DNA of 64,000 bases from Persicaria tinctoria (GCA_037127255.1 JBANSL010000006.1:83879350-83943349); one strand, 5' to 3'; positions 46,925-57,414 are shown, numbered from the stretch's first letter. Numbers and translations are program-made. The notes: generated by a model from the letters alone, not told the origin.

Positions 46925-47314
46925 ATGGCCAAAACACATCCTATATTTGAAGCTATTAAAATATTTCTACTCGTCGTTGTCACCTGCCAAATCCTTTTAG
47001 TGGAAGGAAGGAGTGTGAAGCAGCTGGTGAAGGAAGCCAATTCCGTACCCAACAAACAAATCAATGCTAGAGGAAGCATAAGGCAGAATGTTGAGGATTC
47101 TGCAGGACACAAGCTCGTGGTTCAAAATTATAAAACAGCAATGAAGAGAAATACATTGTCAAACAAAGCAGATGAAGTTGTTAACCATCTACGAGAAGCG
47201 CAGCCAGATGAACTCCGTCCTGCAGGCACAAATCCAGGTCGTAGCCCTGGAGTTGGTCACGCTTTCACAAACAAAAACGAAGATGTGGATATTGCCGACC
47301 AAACTCACTTCTGA
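46925..47314 (+). CDS. CEP (C-terminally encoded peptide) precursor
   Basis: A 129-residue single-exon protein starting at an ATG in good context (ctATGGCC). Residues 1-28 form a signal peptide (IKIFLLVVVTCQILLVEG). A variable propeptide follows. Residues 95-112 hold the CEP-type motif DELRPAGTNPGRSPGVGH, then a 17-residue tail. CEPs are secreted, proline-hydroxylated 15-residue hormones. They are perceived by CEPR leucine-rich-repeat kinases and act in root growth and nitrogen signalling. The usual motif has RPT-x-PG; here two residues (AG) are inserted between RP and TNPG. There is no frame damage. The gene stands alone between transposons, and its 3' UTR runs into a (TA)n tract at 47332. 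Confidence 0.8.
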   Translation: MAKTHPIFEAIKIFLLVVVTCQILLVEGRSVKQLVKEANSVPNKQINARGSIRQNVEDSAGHKLVVQNYKTAMKRNTLSNKADEVVNHLREAQPDELRPAGTNPGRSPGVGHAFTNKNEDVDIADQTHF

Positions 47315-47395
47315 TCGATAATTAATGTGTTTATATATATATATATAGGGTTTACTTCAAATGTAAAAAGTCCTTAGAAGGCAGCGCCCTTTTTT

Positions 47396-48802
47396 TCCGT
47401 CCTCTCTCATTCCTAAACCGTTCTCGGATTAAAACCTAAACTGGACACGGGGGTGGTATTTAAAAAAAAAAAACTGAACCGGTTTCTCGGATTAAACCCT
47501 AAACCGTTCCTCTCTCATTCCCTCTTTTTTCCGTCCTCAACCCATCCAAATCCAAGAGCTCCCTGAGAGATTGCCGTCCGCCAGTGGAGAAGGAGCGGCG
47601 AGGGCTGGGCGAAGGGAGGATTCGACTCTGAAGAAGGCAGCCTAGTGGAGGAGCGAAAGGACTAGGGCGGAGAAGATGTCGGGGTCCCGGTGCCGGTCGA
47701 TGAAGATGGGGTTGTGATGAGGGGCGGATGTGGAGAGGGCGGCGAGGAGGGAGTCGGTGTCGGCGGAACAAACTCAAATCATCAACCGCGTTCGCCGATC
47801 AGCAACATTCCACCAGGTATTTGTCCTCTTCCCTCTCCTTCCACTTTTGTCAGAATAGGGTTTTTGCGAGTGTACCCGTGGTTCCCGCGTCCGAATTTGT
47901 TCTCGTATCTGCTGTGCTTGTGAATTTTTGGTTAAAATTTCCTTGAATTTGTTGCCATGTTATGTGAAATTAGGGATTATGTTATGTGGTTGTGCGTGTT
48001 GGAGTTCACATAACCGAATTTCGTTGGATTTGGAAGGTTTCATTGAAGGTCCTGGGTGATAAAGACTAGAGCCTGGGTATTGGATGGATTTCAAACTGCA
48101 AATCTTGATTCAAAAGTTCATAATTTGGTATTGATGCATTTTTTATTTATCTATGCACAAAGCATTTGTATGTACAGTTGTTGCTTTTTGACTCTAAACC
48201 ATTTTCTTCCTTTAAAAGCCATTAGAAACTAGTAACTGATGTATCCCAGTGGCTTTGATTCCTCATTCTTTTCTAATTGTCTTATATGTATATAGTTCAT
48301 GTCTAGATTGACTTGATGATGTAGCATGATTAGTAGACTACTTGGAAGGCAGCGCCCTTCCGCTGTTGAACGGAAACAAGATAGCAGACGCATTGACCAA
48401 GCCCTTCGATGGCCAGAAACCCGCACTTCTGGCCTCTGCAAAAAGGTTCTTGGTGTTCTTTTGCTTCTTTTTCTTGTTTCCTGATTGATTTCTGATCTGT
48501 CACAATTTATTCGATCATGTGCTGCAGAAAATGTAAAACAGAAAATCTATGATCCGCACCATAATTTATTTTCCTTTACCAACTTTTTTATTGTCTATAT
48601 TAGAGTAAAAGGTCTCACCAGTCGAGTAATTGAAATGTGTCAAGGCATCTTTTTGTTAATTTTAATTCATAGAAGTTATCTCCATTTGTATCTTTTTTTA
48701 ATGGATGCAATTTTGCTCTCCCTTAGCTTAGTAAATACCATATGAACCATGATCTGCATTTTTCCAGTCATATTGAATTGATCACTTCCTCTGCATTTGC
48801 AG
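47396..48802 (+). other. Leader-like GC-rich segment and unrecognised exon-like pieces
   Basis: 47396-47520 has an inverted/direct duplicated tctcggattaaaccctaaac / cctctctcattcc segment. 47530-47816 is GC-rich with a donor-like end (ccaccag|gtatttg). 48341-48447 has an open stretch (LEGSALPLLNGNKIADAL, TKPFDGQKPALLASAK) that looks coding but that I cannot place. A 15-base string (gaaggcagcgccctt) occurs both near 47377 and near 48346. The rest is AT-rich intron-like sequence. Confidence 0.35.
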
Positions 48803-49526
48803 TATTCACTCTTTGGATCATTTCTTGCAATTGGAGGGGCTTTAGGTGCCACAGCATGTGGGAAGATGAGTGATTACCTTGGTCGAAGAGGGGTAACTTT
48901 CTTTCTTCCTACCATCATAAGTTTGTTTCTTACACTCTATATGATTCTTAATCTCAACTTGCAATGCAAAGAAAAGACATTTTGCGTGACTGATGTATTA
49001 TCCATTGCTGGTTGGCTCGCAATTATGGCATCACAGGTACGCTTCATCTTCTGTGCCGCCTCACCCTGCATCTTATATCCAAACCACTACTAACATTTTT
49101 TTTTATTCTTCACCAATTTGATCTTAACTAATTTGGTTTGTGCTTCTAAAAGAGTATTTTACCTTTGTATCTGGGTAGACTACTGCTCGGAATTTCACTG
49201 GGCCTCAGCGCTTACGTGGCTAGTGATCGTTCCTATGCTTTATAATGATAAAAGCTCCAAAAGGCAGATTACACCCCACTTTCTTCATTTTGCCCCACAG
49301 GTTCCTGTTTATGTTGCTGAAATCACTCCCAAAGATCTTCGAGGAGGGTTTGTAAGTCTCATCATGGTAAATGAAAACTACTTCTCTGGGGCTGTACTAT
49401 TGATAATTTTGCTATTGTTTTAGAATACTAATCCCCGTTTTTCTTTGCAGTTAATGATATGTACCGGACTAACAATAGCATATATACTCGGAGTTTTCAT
49501 TCCTTGGCGTATCTTAGCTGTAGTTG
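48803..49526 (+). pseudogene. ERD6-like sugar transporter fragment (MFS)
   Basis: Four exon-like blocks have GT..AG borders: 48803-48892 (YSLFGSFLAIGGALGATACG, then KMSDYLGRRG), 48977-49036 (VTDVLSIAGWLAIMAS), 49301-49366 (VPVYVAEITPKDLRGGF) and 49451-49526 (LMICTGLTIAYILGVF, PWRILAVVG). These are transmembrane helices 2-6 of the ERD6-like monosaccharide transporter family, including the D-x-x-GRR and PVYxAEI.P..RG signatures. The exon expected between 49036 and 49301 is missing, as are both ends of the 12-helix protein. It is therefore a captured fragment. Confidence 0.75.
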
Positions 49527-49897
49527 GTACAAATACTGCTTAATGCATCAATCAATGTATTCTTTCTTTGTATATTGAACATCTTTGCATGGTCACTGGT
49601 CTCTTCAATTCGTGTTGTTCATATATATATTTATACCTCTATTCAAGTTGTTCATCTTGTACAATATGGGATACACTTTTGTGTAATTTTCACCCACACA
49701 ATGAATACAGAAAAGGTTTACCTCAGATAGTTTAATGGTCTGTAATTTCTATGAATCTTTTCTAATTTGCTGCATCACGTATGAATTCACTTCAGGAAAT
49801 GATCCTCGTGTATTTTTTTTCCTGCGGCACTTGATCAACTTGGAGATCTTTCAACTGTCAATGCTCCATGAAAATGCATTTCCATTCCTACTGGCAG

Positions 49898-50152
49898 GTT
49901 AGAGGTGGGCTGGCGGAGTATGCTGGGGCAAGAGAGACGTTGACAGTCGCAAGGCCTGCAGATATATCTGCAGCCGAAGGCACAACCTTGCCCATCGCAG
50001 GCCTAACAGCACACCAGGCCCTCACCCGAGCGTGTGGGATCAAGCTCGATGGGACCGGAGAGATGAAGAACATCCTGATCACAGCCGCCTCAGGCGGAGT
50101 GGGCCAACATGCAGTGCAGCTGGCCAAGCTAGGGAACGCCCACGTTTCTTAA
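49898..50152 (+). pseudogene. Quinone oxidoreductase (ceQORH-like) exon fragment
   Basis: After an acceptor (ctactggcag), 84 codons encode GGLAEYAGARETLTVARPAD, then LPIAGLTAHQALTRACGIKL and ILITAASGGVGQHAVQLAKL. This is the substrate-binding edge and the start of the NADPH-binding fold (AASGGVGxxAVQLAK) of the medium-chain dehydrogenase/reductase family, like the plant chloroplast-envelope quinone oxidoreductase homologue. It ends at TAA right after GNAHVS, far short of a full enzyme. It is GC-richer than its surroundings. The preceding exon belongs to an unrelated gene, so this is a mosaic of captured pieces. Confidence 0.78.
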
Positions 50153-50483
50153 TTTTAGTTTCTTAAAATCTTAATCTTAGTTTCTTAAAATCTTAATCTT
50201 GATTTACTTGTGTTTGATTGATTACTTAATCTTAGTTTCTTAAAATCTCCAGAGTTGCATATTTTCTGTACTTGTGAGCAAATCAAAATACTTTTGGTTC
50301 AGCCGTTTGATTATGTGAAGTGCAAATTGCTCTGTTCAATCCCTTACATCGATCCTCCATGATTCTTTTATAATATCTTTTTAATGTTGTTTGTTATTCA
50401 GGGATACTTGATCTAACTATGTAATAGTCTTTGTTTATCTTTTCCATATTGTCCTGCTTAAGCCTTTTGAAGTTTTGCACTAA

Positions 50484-50556
50484 AGCTTATTAGCTCAAAA
50501 TGGGAGAGCAATGTGCTTACGCACAAAGATATGGGTTCAAACCCCGTATAGGCTAT
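50484..50556 (+). repeat. tRNA-like sequence (degenerate SINE head)
   Basis: An A-box-like ttagctcaaaatggg and a B-box gggttcaaacccc lie about 40 bases apart, as in a tRNA gene. The anticodon arm does not fold properly (tgtgc ttac gcaca), so this is a tRNA-derived repeat rather than a tRNA gene. A related copy lies inverted at 51652-51722. Confidence 0.5.
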
Positions 50557-50619
50557 CTATGTGGTATCTATTATTATGTTTCTTTTCGTGAATAGTATAA
50601 GGTGCAAAAATAAAATTAT

Positions 50620-51480
50620 AATGTGTAGTTGTGCAACTGTGAAGTGCATTTGTGCAATTGTGAAGTGCATTTGTGCAACTGTGTAGTGCATTTGTGCTAC
50701 TGTGAAGTGCATTTGTACAACTATAAGATAATAAAGTGCTAAAAATAAAACTGTAATCTGCACATTTAGAGTACAAGTGTGCAAAAGTAAGATTCAATTG
50801 TGCAGATTTAAACTACAACTGTGCAAAAGTAAGATACAATTGTACACATTTAGAATACTTTGAGTAGGCGGAACCATTCTTTTTTTTTCCTTCTCCACAT
50901 TCTTACAGGTAGGAATTTGCCTATGATTTTTACAACTTATATTTTTATATAGAAAAATCTTCTTATTTCTTCACCGTGGGTTCTCACGGTTCAATTGTGC
51001 AGATTTAAACTACAATTGTGCAAAAGTAAGATACAATTGTGCAAATTTATAATACAAGTGTGCAAAAGTAAGATACAATATGTGCAAAATTAGAATACAA
51101 TTGTGCAAAAGTAAGATGCAATATGTGCAAATTTAGAATACAATTGTGCACTTTTAAGTATTGTAATATGAATTTTAAGCACTTCAACTTATAGTTATGT
51201 GCACTTTTAGTTTCAAAAAGTGCAAATATAAAAATTAAATGTGCAATAAAGAACGAATCTTGACAAGCAAAAGTAAGATACAATATGTGCCAATTTAGAA
51301 TACAATTGTTCACTTTTAAACATTGTAATATGAATTTTAAGCACTTCAACTTTTAGTTTGAATGTGCACTTTTAGTTTCAAAAAGTGCAAATATAAAAAT
51401 GAAATGTGCAATTTTAGTTTCAAAAAGTGCAAATATAAAAATTAAATGTGCAATAAAGAACGAATCTTGGCAAGCAATGT
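50620..51480. repeat. Minisatellites rich in TGTGCA / AAGTGCA
   Basis: 50630-50720 has about four units of a 21-bp repeat (gaagtgcatttgtgcaactgt). 50760-51170 has units of about 40-45 bp built from gtgcaaaagtaagatacaat and atttagaatacaattgtgc. 51170-51470 holds two longer units (cacttttagtttcaaaaagtgc). All share a TGTGCA core. Together they sit between two inverted tRNA-like sequences. Confidence 0.75.
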
Positions 51481-51651
51481 GCATAGGTTGATTGGTGAAG
51501 ATGGATGCTTGAGTTGATCAGTGAAGACGAATGCATGTAAATAAAGAATGGATCTTATATACTCCACTATGTGATGTTAAATTTGCACATTGTATCATTA
51601 TTAATGCATGATTGACCATTTGAGATTGTTGTGTTCTTGTCTATAATATAA

Positions 51652-51722
51652 CCTTTGAGGGATTCGAACCCACATCTTTGTGCTTATGCACATCGCTCTA
51701 CCAATTGAGCTAATAGGCCAAA
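51652..51722 (-). repeat. tRNA-like sequence, inverted copy
   Basis: The minus strand reads tattagctcaattggtagagc (A box) and gtgggttcgaatcccc-like ggttcgaatcc (B box), both near consensus. It shares the tgtgc-loop-gcaca centre with 50484-50556. A 7-base acceptor stem and a proper 17-base anticodon arm are lacking, so I do not call a functional tRNA. Confidence 0.5.
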
Positions 51723-51984
51723 AATATTTTATCATAGTTGTAAGAATCAAGCATATAAGTAATTTTTATGAACTAAGCAAATTGACAAACATCCCCCTAC
51801 ATACAATAACAAAAGATGATCTAAATGTCTAATTGATCCTTTCTTGTTTCATAACAATGCCAAAACATCCCACTACAGCAGCAAAATATGGCATCAAAAC
51901 AGCCCCTATATATTGTTCATGAAAGCATTAAAACATCCCCCTACATCAGCAAAAAAAAGGCACCAAAACAGTCCTTATATATAT

Positions 51985-53444
51985 TGATGAGCGGTTTTCA
52001 GTCGCATAAACCGTATCAAAATAAAACTCAAACCTACACACTAGTATAGCAAGCAAGTAAGAGGTCGATCCCACAGAGAATCAAGTATTTCTCAGCAATG
52101 TGTATTTACTAATTAGTAGAAAGGGGGGGTTTTGGTTGATTGAGATTGAAAAGAAAACAAAATAAAATAAAAACAAATAATGCAAAACAAATTAGAGAAG
52201 ATCGCTCTACCTACAACTATCCACTTTATTTGTTTGAATTGATATTGTAACTTCCTCTTGTCCTTTTAGTCTTCCTATGAATGCCCTTGTCCCGACCTAA
52301 TATAGTTACTAGTCCAATCAGTCCTAGAAACCCTTATCAATCGAACAGTCCCTAAAGAAGGATTTAACCCAATTGATAGCTTTAAGTTCAGAGATTAGCC
52401 AGGGTATTTGCAGTCCCTAAAGAAGGATTTAACAACACATTCAACTTCCTACTCATTCAATTAGTTCAATCAGCCCTAAAGGAACAAGTTTGCCACTTAG
52501 GTTAAGGTTCACAATCAGGAATCTACAAAACCTTAGCGATTGAATTGATCTAACGAGTTGGCCAGACGAGATAGAACAAATCAATAATTAACTAAGCACA
52601 AAGAAGTTGAAGCATTCACAAATAGGAAACTAGGAAACAAGATTCAGAAACTCACAATCAATCCAAATAAAGCTTCAAATTGCAAGTAGAACGAAGAGAG
52701 TTTAGTCGCCCATGGCGAACATCGCTCTCTCTCTAATTGTGTGATGAAAAGTAGAATAGAATGGAAGTTAATGAAAAATAACCTAAAAGTGGCCTAATAA
52801 AACATCCAAGTCGGCCTCAAACCAACATAATAGAAACTAGGGTTTTTTTCCTCAAAACGGCGCGCCGACTGTCCGTGCGGCGGGCGCCGCAAAGTTGCGG
52901 CGGGCGCAGCAAACCATGCGGCGGGCGCAGCATGAATACCGCCCCTGGCGGCGGGCGCGGCAAACTATGCGGCGGGCGCAGCAAACCATGCGGCGGGCGC
53001 TGCATTGGTCTTTCACGGAAATTCCGTCTTGAATCAGCTCTCGACGTCAACATGAAAGTTGTAGCCCTCTGAAAGAGCTTTCCAACGCATGGTCATAATA
53101 GTCGATCGGACAACCGAGGCCTCCAGAAAGTGCAAAACAAGTTCAGCATGTCTGGTGACAACTTCTGCAGACTTGTTCTTCGTTTAGGTTCGCTTCTTCT
53201 TCTCAGGACCTCGTGAGATCTTCATGTAAGCTTCTTCGATCAACTAGACATTCTCATCCAATGCGTTATCAACCCATGTCTTCTCCTCGGATCTACCATT
53301 ACCTGAAATAATCAATAAAAACGTGTAGATTCCGATTCCACTAACATAGAGAGCAAATATGCAAATTGTAATCAAATCATGGATGAAATGCATCTTAAAT
53401 AAGCTAAATGCAACCTATTATGCCTACCTAAATGCATGCTATCA
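51985..53444 (-). repeat. 3' LTR of the gag-only element
   Basis: Pairs with 55955-57414. It contains a GC-rich minisatellite at 52861-53010 (units like gcggcgggcgcagcaaacca, about 21 bp, six or so units). This is the only strongly GC-rich patch nearby. Next to it is the module gaaagagctttccaacgcat also found, inverted relative to LTR polarity, in the Athila-like LTRs at 9080 and 13935. Confidence 0.88.
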
Positions 53445-54885
53445 AACTCCCCCACACTTAACCTTTGCTTGTCCTCAAGCAATGATAGAATGAACATGAA
53501 TCAATGTATCCCACAGGAAATCCCTTCAAGTTTCAACCTCATCAAAAAGCAACATCACAGCAGGTGAAAACATAAACCAAACAAACAAATGTCATAGCAT
53601 GTATTATAGTGATCAAAGCTTAGAAATAGACATCATCCAACCTCACCAGAAATATGTGTTTCACTCATGTGTTTAGGCTTTAAGGTACAACTCTCTACTC
53701 AATCCAAAATGCACTAAGCTCATAGACATTGACCACCATATCACCAAATATCTACCGAAATGTCATTACTTGCGGGACACAATAAAGAAAACTAAATAAA
53801 ATGTGACACTTTTTTTTCTTTTTCTTTGGTTTTCTTTTCTCTTTTTTTTTTCTTGTCTTGGTGCTTTCCTTACGCGAAGCGCAAACATGGGTGTCATGAA
53901 TGGCCCCGGTCTATCAACACCTCAACCTACTAATATGAAGTCCAATTGAACATCTTTTGACGCAAGTTGCAAACATGGGTGTCATGAATGAACTTGGTTA
54001 CTCAATGATCAAGCTTTCTTTCCTAGCGGATAGTTTTCAACACCTTTTTGCGCGAATCATATCCATGGGTGTCATGCATAGATCCGGTTACTAAGTGCAT
54101 CAACCATTGCCACCTTATTCACTAAATATGCAAAAATTCAAATAATAGACTCAAAATATAAACATAAACTCCGCAAGCAACAAACATGTGAGTCGGTCTT
54201 TAGAAATAGATACTGCAGTCAACGCCAAGAGGTAGCAACACTAGGAGAGTAATTCACACAACTGAGCAAAAGAATTCAAATAAGGCCAAACATCCTCACA
54301 GGGTCATGTTTTTAGGATTTCAATCATACTTTAGCTCAATCATACATGCTCAATTATATTTGCTAGCTCATGTTCCACAAAAATAAAATACAGACAAAAA
54401 TCAAAACATCCAGAACTCCATGGGATTTTTATGAATCATGCTTGAAATTTAAAATAGAGGACAAACTAAGTCAGATGGGTATTTAATAACACTTAAATGC
54501 AATGCATGATATTTTTGGATTTTTTTCATATGCAGTATATGAATAAAAATAAACATGACAACATAAATAAACATGATAACATAAGTAAACATGATATGCA
54601 AATTCTATCTATATGCAATGCAATCCCTCCCCCACACTTAAACCTTTCATTGTCCTCAATGAAACATAAAAGACAACAAAAAATAAAAACATAGAGAAAG
54701 AGATGAATGAAATGCTCACAATGTGGTGGAAGGGGCGATATAGGTCGGATCTGAGCATTGCGCGCGTCGGGTTAAAGAAAACTAGCTAACTAGGAATTGA
54801 AATAACTAAAACTTACCTCGGGTTGCCTCCCGAGAAGCGCCTCTCTTTAATGTCATTGGCTTGACTTATTCTCAATCTCAAGACC
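53445..54885 (-). other. PPT, conserved non-coding domain and internal PPT-like block
   Basis: On the minus strand, the terminal PPT (ttaagtgtgggggagtt, 53461-53445) is preceded by gaggacaagcaaagg. A second block (ttaagtgtgggggaggg, about 54641-54625) is preceded by gaggacaatgaaagg. Between them, cgcaaacatgggtgtcatga occurs near 53880 and in diverged form near 53968 and 54053, each followed by a ccgg or ttgg motif. The same motif occurs in the element at 8205-14229. No coding frame. Confidence 0.6.
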
Positions 54886-55824
54886 TTATTTCTCAGACAT
54901 TGTCAAGGCCCTCAGTAGCCTATCATATTCCTGTGCACACATCTTACAAAGCACATCATAGCACAATAAATTGAAAGCATAAAATGTGGAACTCACGAAC
55001 CCTTTCAATCTATCAAAGAGTCTAGCATGACTCTCTGCAGAAGGAATATGATACCACCAACACAGTTCCGCTGGTGGCTTTTCAAAATAGCAATCAAAAG
55101 GATCAACATATACACCATTAACTTCAAAATTGCAAAAGTTTTCCTTTATTACCTCTTTAGCCTCAGCTGATGGCTCTAGACCTGGTTCATCAATGGGCGA
55201 GATTAGAATGGATGGTGCAGATGGAGTAGGAGACACATCACATGTAACCTCATGCGTCGACTCATGAGATTCCAAGTCAGGAAGCACTAGACTCTTTCCT
55301 CAATCGTCGAAGACACTATCGTTGTCTGCAACCAATTCATCTTCTTCTTCGAAACTCCTTTCTTTCTCACCTTTTGCACTTAAAATTTGAATGAGTTGGC
55401 TCATCTGATTCTCCAAGTTTTTACAGCGGCTCATTTGCTCCTCCAATTTTCCGATTCGGCTCATATTTCTTTCCTCTAACTGTTGCACCACTTGAGTAAG
55501 AGTGTGCAATGGATCCTCCAGGTGTGTGACAGAGTCCTCCATCGGCGGAGAAGACGTAGCGAGCAAGACTTCTTGTGAAACATGGTAATCCATATAACAG
55601 AAAAAATCCCACAACCCCGACAATCCTCCTAACCGTTTCAGATCTCCGTTACTCATGTACTCAGCAAGTGCTCGCGTCTCAACAGTCATCCCATCAAGTA
55701 TGCAAATAATCATATCTCGGATGCTGAATTGATAACCCCATGAACCAAGGTCGTCAACATACTCATGCAATCTAGTGAAATATTGGTGAAAGTTCTCACC
55801 CTCAAACTGCAACAATCTCAACAT
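54886..55824 (-). pseudogene. Gag-like ORF of the non-autonomous element, one stop
   Basis: One frame from 55824 (LRLLQFEGENFHQYFTRLHE) to 54886 (stop after ALTMSEK), interrupted only by TGA at 55300-55302. The N-terminal half resembles the gag 'AWERF.ELL' region of Athila/Tat elements in layout. It is followed by a coiled-coil segment (LEERNMSRIGKLEEQMS) and an acidic stretch. The C-terminal half (FCNFEVNGVYVDPFDCYFEK, PPAELCWWYHIPSAESHARL) is not recognised. No zinc knuckle is seen. The gag assignment is by position and weak similarity. Confidence 0.55.
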
Positions 55825-55933
55825 CTTAAAAAGTTAGTAGCAAGGGTGTTGTGAACCGTAAGATAGGTTCACAACAAAGTTAGATATATAAACAAAAATT
55901 AATAAATACACACAACAAAGAAATAAACTTGAT

Positions 55934-55951
55934 TCCCCGGCAACGGCGCCA
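55934..55951 (-). other. Primer-binding site, tRNA-Asp type (minus strand)
   Basis: Plus-strand tccccggcaacggcgcca, a perfect match to the 3' end of plant tRNA-Asp, three bases from the LTR boundary. Confidence 0.9.
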
Positions 55952-55954
55952 ATT

Positions 55955-57414
55955 TGATGAGTGGTTTTCAGTCGCATAAACCGTATCAAAATAAAACTCA
56001 AACCTACACACTAGTATAGCAAGCAAGTAAGAGGTCGATCCCACAGAGAATCAAGTATTTCTCAGCAATGTGTATTTACTAATTAGTAGAAAGGGGGGGT
56101 TTTGGTTGATTGAGATTGAAAAGAAAACAAAATAAAATAAAAACAAATAATGCAAAACAAATTAGAGAAGATCGCTCTACCTACAACTATCCACTTTATT
56201 TGTTTGAATTGATATTGTAACTTCCTCTTGTCCTTTTAGTCTTCCTATGAATGCCCTTGTCCCGACCTAATATAGTTACTAGTCCAATCAGTCCTAGAAA
56301 CCCTTATCAATCGAACAGTCCCTAAAGAAGGATTTAACCCAATTGATAGCTTTAAGTTCAGAGATTAGCCAAGGTATTTGCAGTCCCTAAAGAAGGATTT
56401 AACAACACATTCAACTTCCTACTCATTCAATTAGTTCAATCAGCCCTAAAGGAACAAGTTTGCCACTTAGGTTAAGGTTCACAATCAGGAATCTACAAAA
56501 CCTTAGCGATTGAATTGATCTAACGAGTTGGCCAGACGAGATAGAACAAATCAATAATTAATTAAGCACAAAGAAGTTGAAGCATTCACAAATAGGAAAC
56601 TAGGAAACAAGATTCAGAAACTCACAATCAATCCAAATAAAGCTTCAAATTGCAAGTAGAACGAAGAGAGTTTAGTCGCCCATGGCGAACATCGCTCTCT
56701 CTCTAATTGTGTGATGAAAAGTAGAATAGAATGGAAGTTAATGAAAAATAACCTAAAAGTGGCCTAATAAAACATCCAAGTCGGCCTCAAACCAACATAA
56801 TAGAAACTAGGGTTTTTTTCCTCAAAACGGCGCGCCGACTGTCCGTGCGGCGGGCGCCGCAAAGTTGCGGCGGGCGCGGCAAACCATGCGGCGGGCGTAG
56901 CATGAATACCGCCCCTGGCGGCGGGCGCGGCAAACCATGCGGCGGGCGCAACAAACCATGCGGCGGGCGCTGCATTGGTCTTTCACGGAAATTCCGTCTT
57001 GAATCAGCTCTCGACGTCAACATGAAAGTTGTAGCCCTCTGAAAGAGCTTTCCTACGCATGGTCATAATAGTCGATCGGACAACCGAGGCCTCCAGAAAG
57101 TGCAAAACAAGTTCAGCATGTCTGGCGACAACTTCTGCAGACTTGTTCTTCGTTTAGGTTCGCTTCTTCTTCTCAGGACCTCTTGAGATCTTCATGTAAG
57201 CTTCTTCGATCAAATAGACATTCTCATCCAATGCGTTATCAACCCATGTCTTCTCCTCGGATCTACCATTACCTGAAATAATCAATAAAAACGTGTAGAT
57301 TCCGATTCCACCAACATAGAGAGCAAATATGCAAATTGTAATCAAATCATGGATGAAATGCATCTTAAATAAGCTAAATGCAACCTATTATGCCTACCTA
57401 AATGCATGCTATCA
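55955..57414 (-). repeat. 5' LTR of the gag-only element
   Basis: Same length as its partner. Several of the differences between the two fall in the GC-rich minisatellite (56831-56980), consistent with mutation of CpG sites there. Ends catgctatca followed by the tatat duplication. Confidence 0.88.

Larger units (their letters stand above)
51985..57414 (-). mobile_element. Non-autonomous LTR retrotransposon with gag-like ORF only
   Basis: Two 1460-bp LTRs (51985-53444 and 55955-57414) start TGATGAG and end catgctatca, with target duplication tatat (51980-51984, 57415-57419). The minus strand has a perfect tRNA-Asp PBS (55951-55934), a gag-like frame, a 1.2-kb non-coding domain with two PPT-like blocks, and the PPT at 53445. 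I count about twelve LTR differences (below 1%), so it is recent. With 2.5 kb of interior and no pol it must be mobilised by an Athila/Tat-type partner. Confidence 0.88.

Noticed and set aside
47499..47777. 93-codon Arg/Pro-rich minus-strand protein
   Set aside because: Opposite a GC-rich leader-like block and with low-complexity composition. The block is better read as an untranslated exon of a captured gene.
47373..48360. 15-base string gaaggcagcgccctt present twice as transposon termini or duplication
   Set aside because: The match does not extend beyond 15 bases on either side and has no inverted or target-duplication structure.
50620..51480. CRISPR-like array
   Set aside because: Repeats are contiguous minisatellites without unique spacers, in plant nuclear DNA.
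51652..51722. Functional tRNA gene on the minus strand
   Set aside because: A and B boxes are good, but the anticodon arm forms tgtgc/gcaca with a four-base loop and the acceptor stem does not close, so it is a tRNA-derived repeat.
52817..53072. Pro/Arg- and Gly-rich frames in the LTR (also 56787-57042)
   Set aside because: They translate the 21-bp GC-rich minisatellite and sit inside an LTR.
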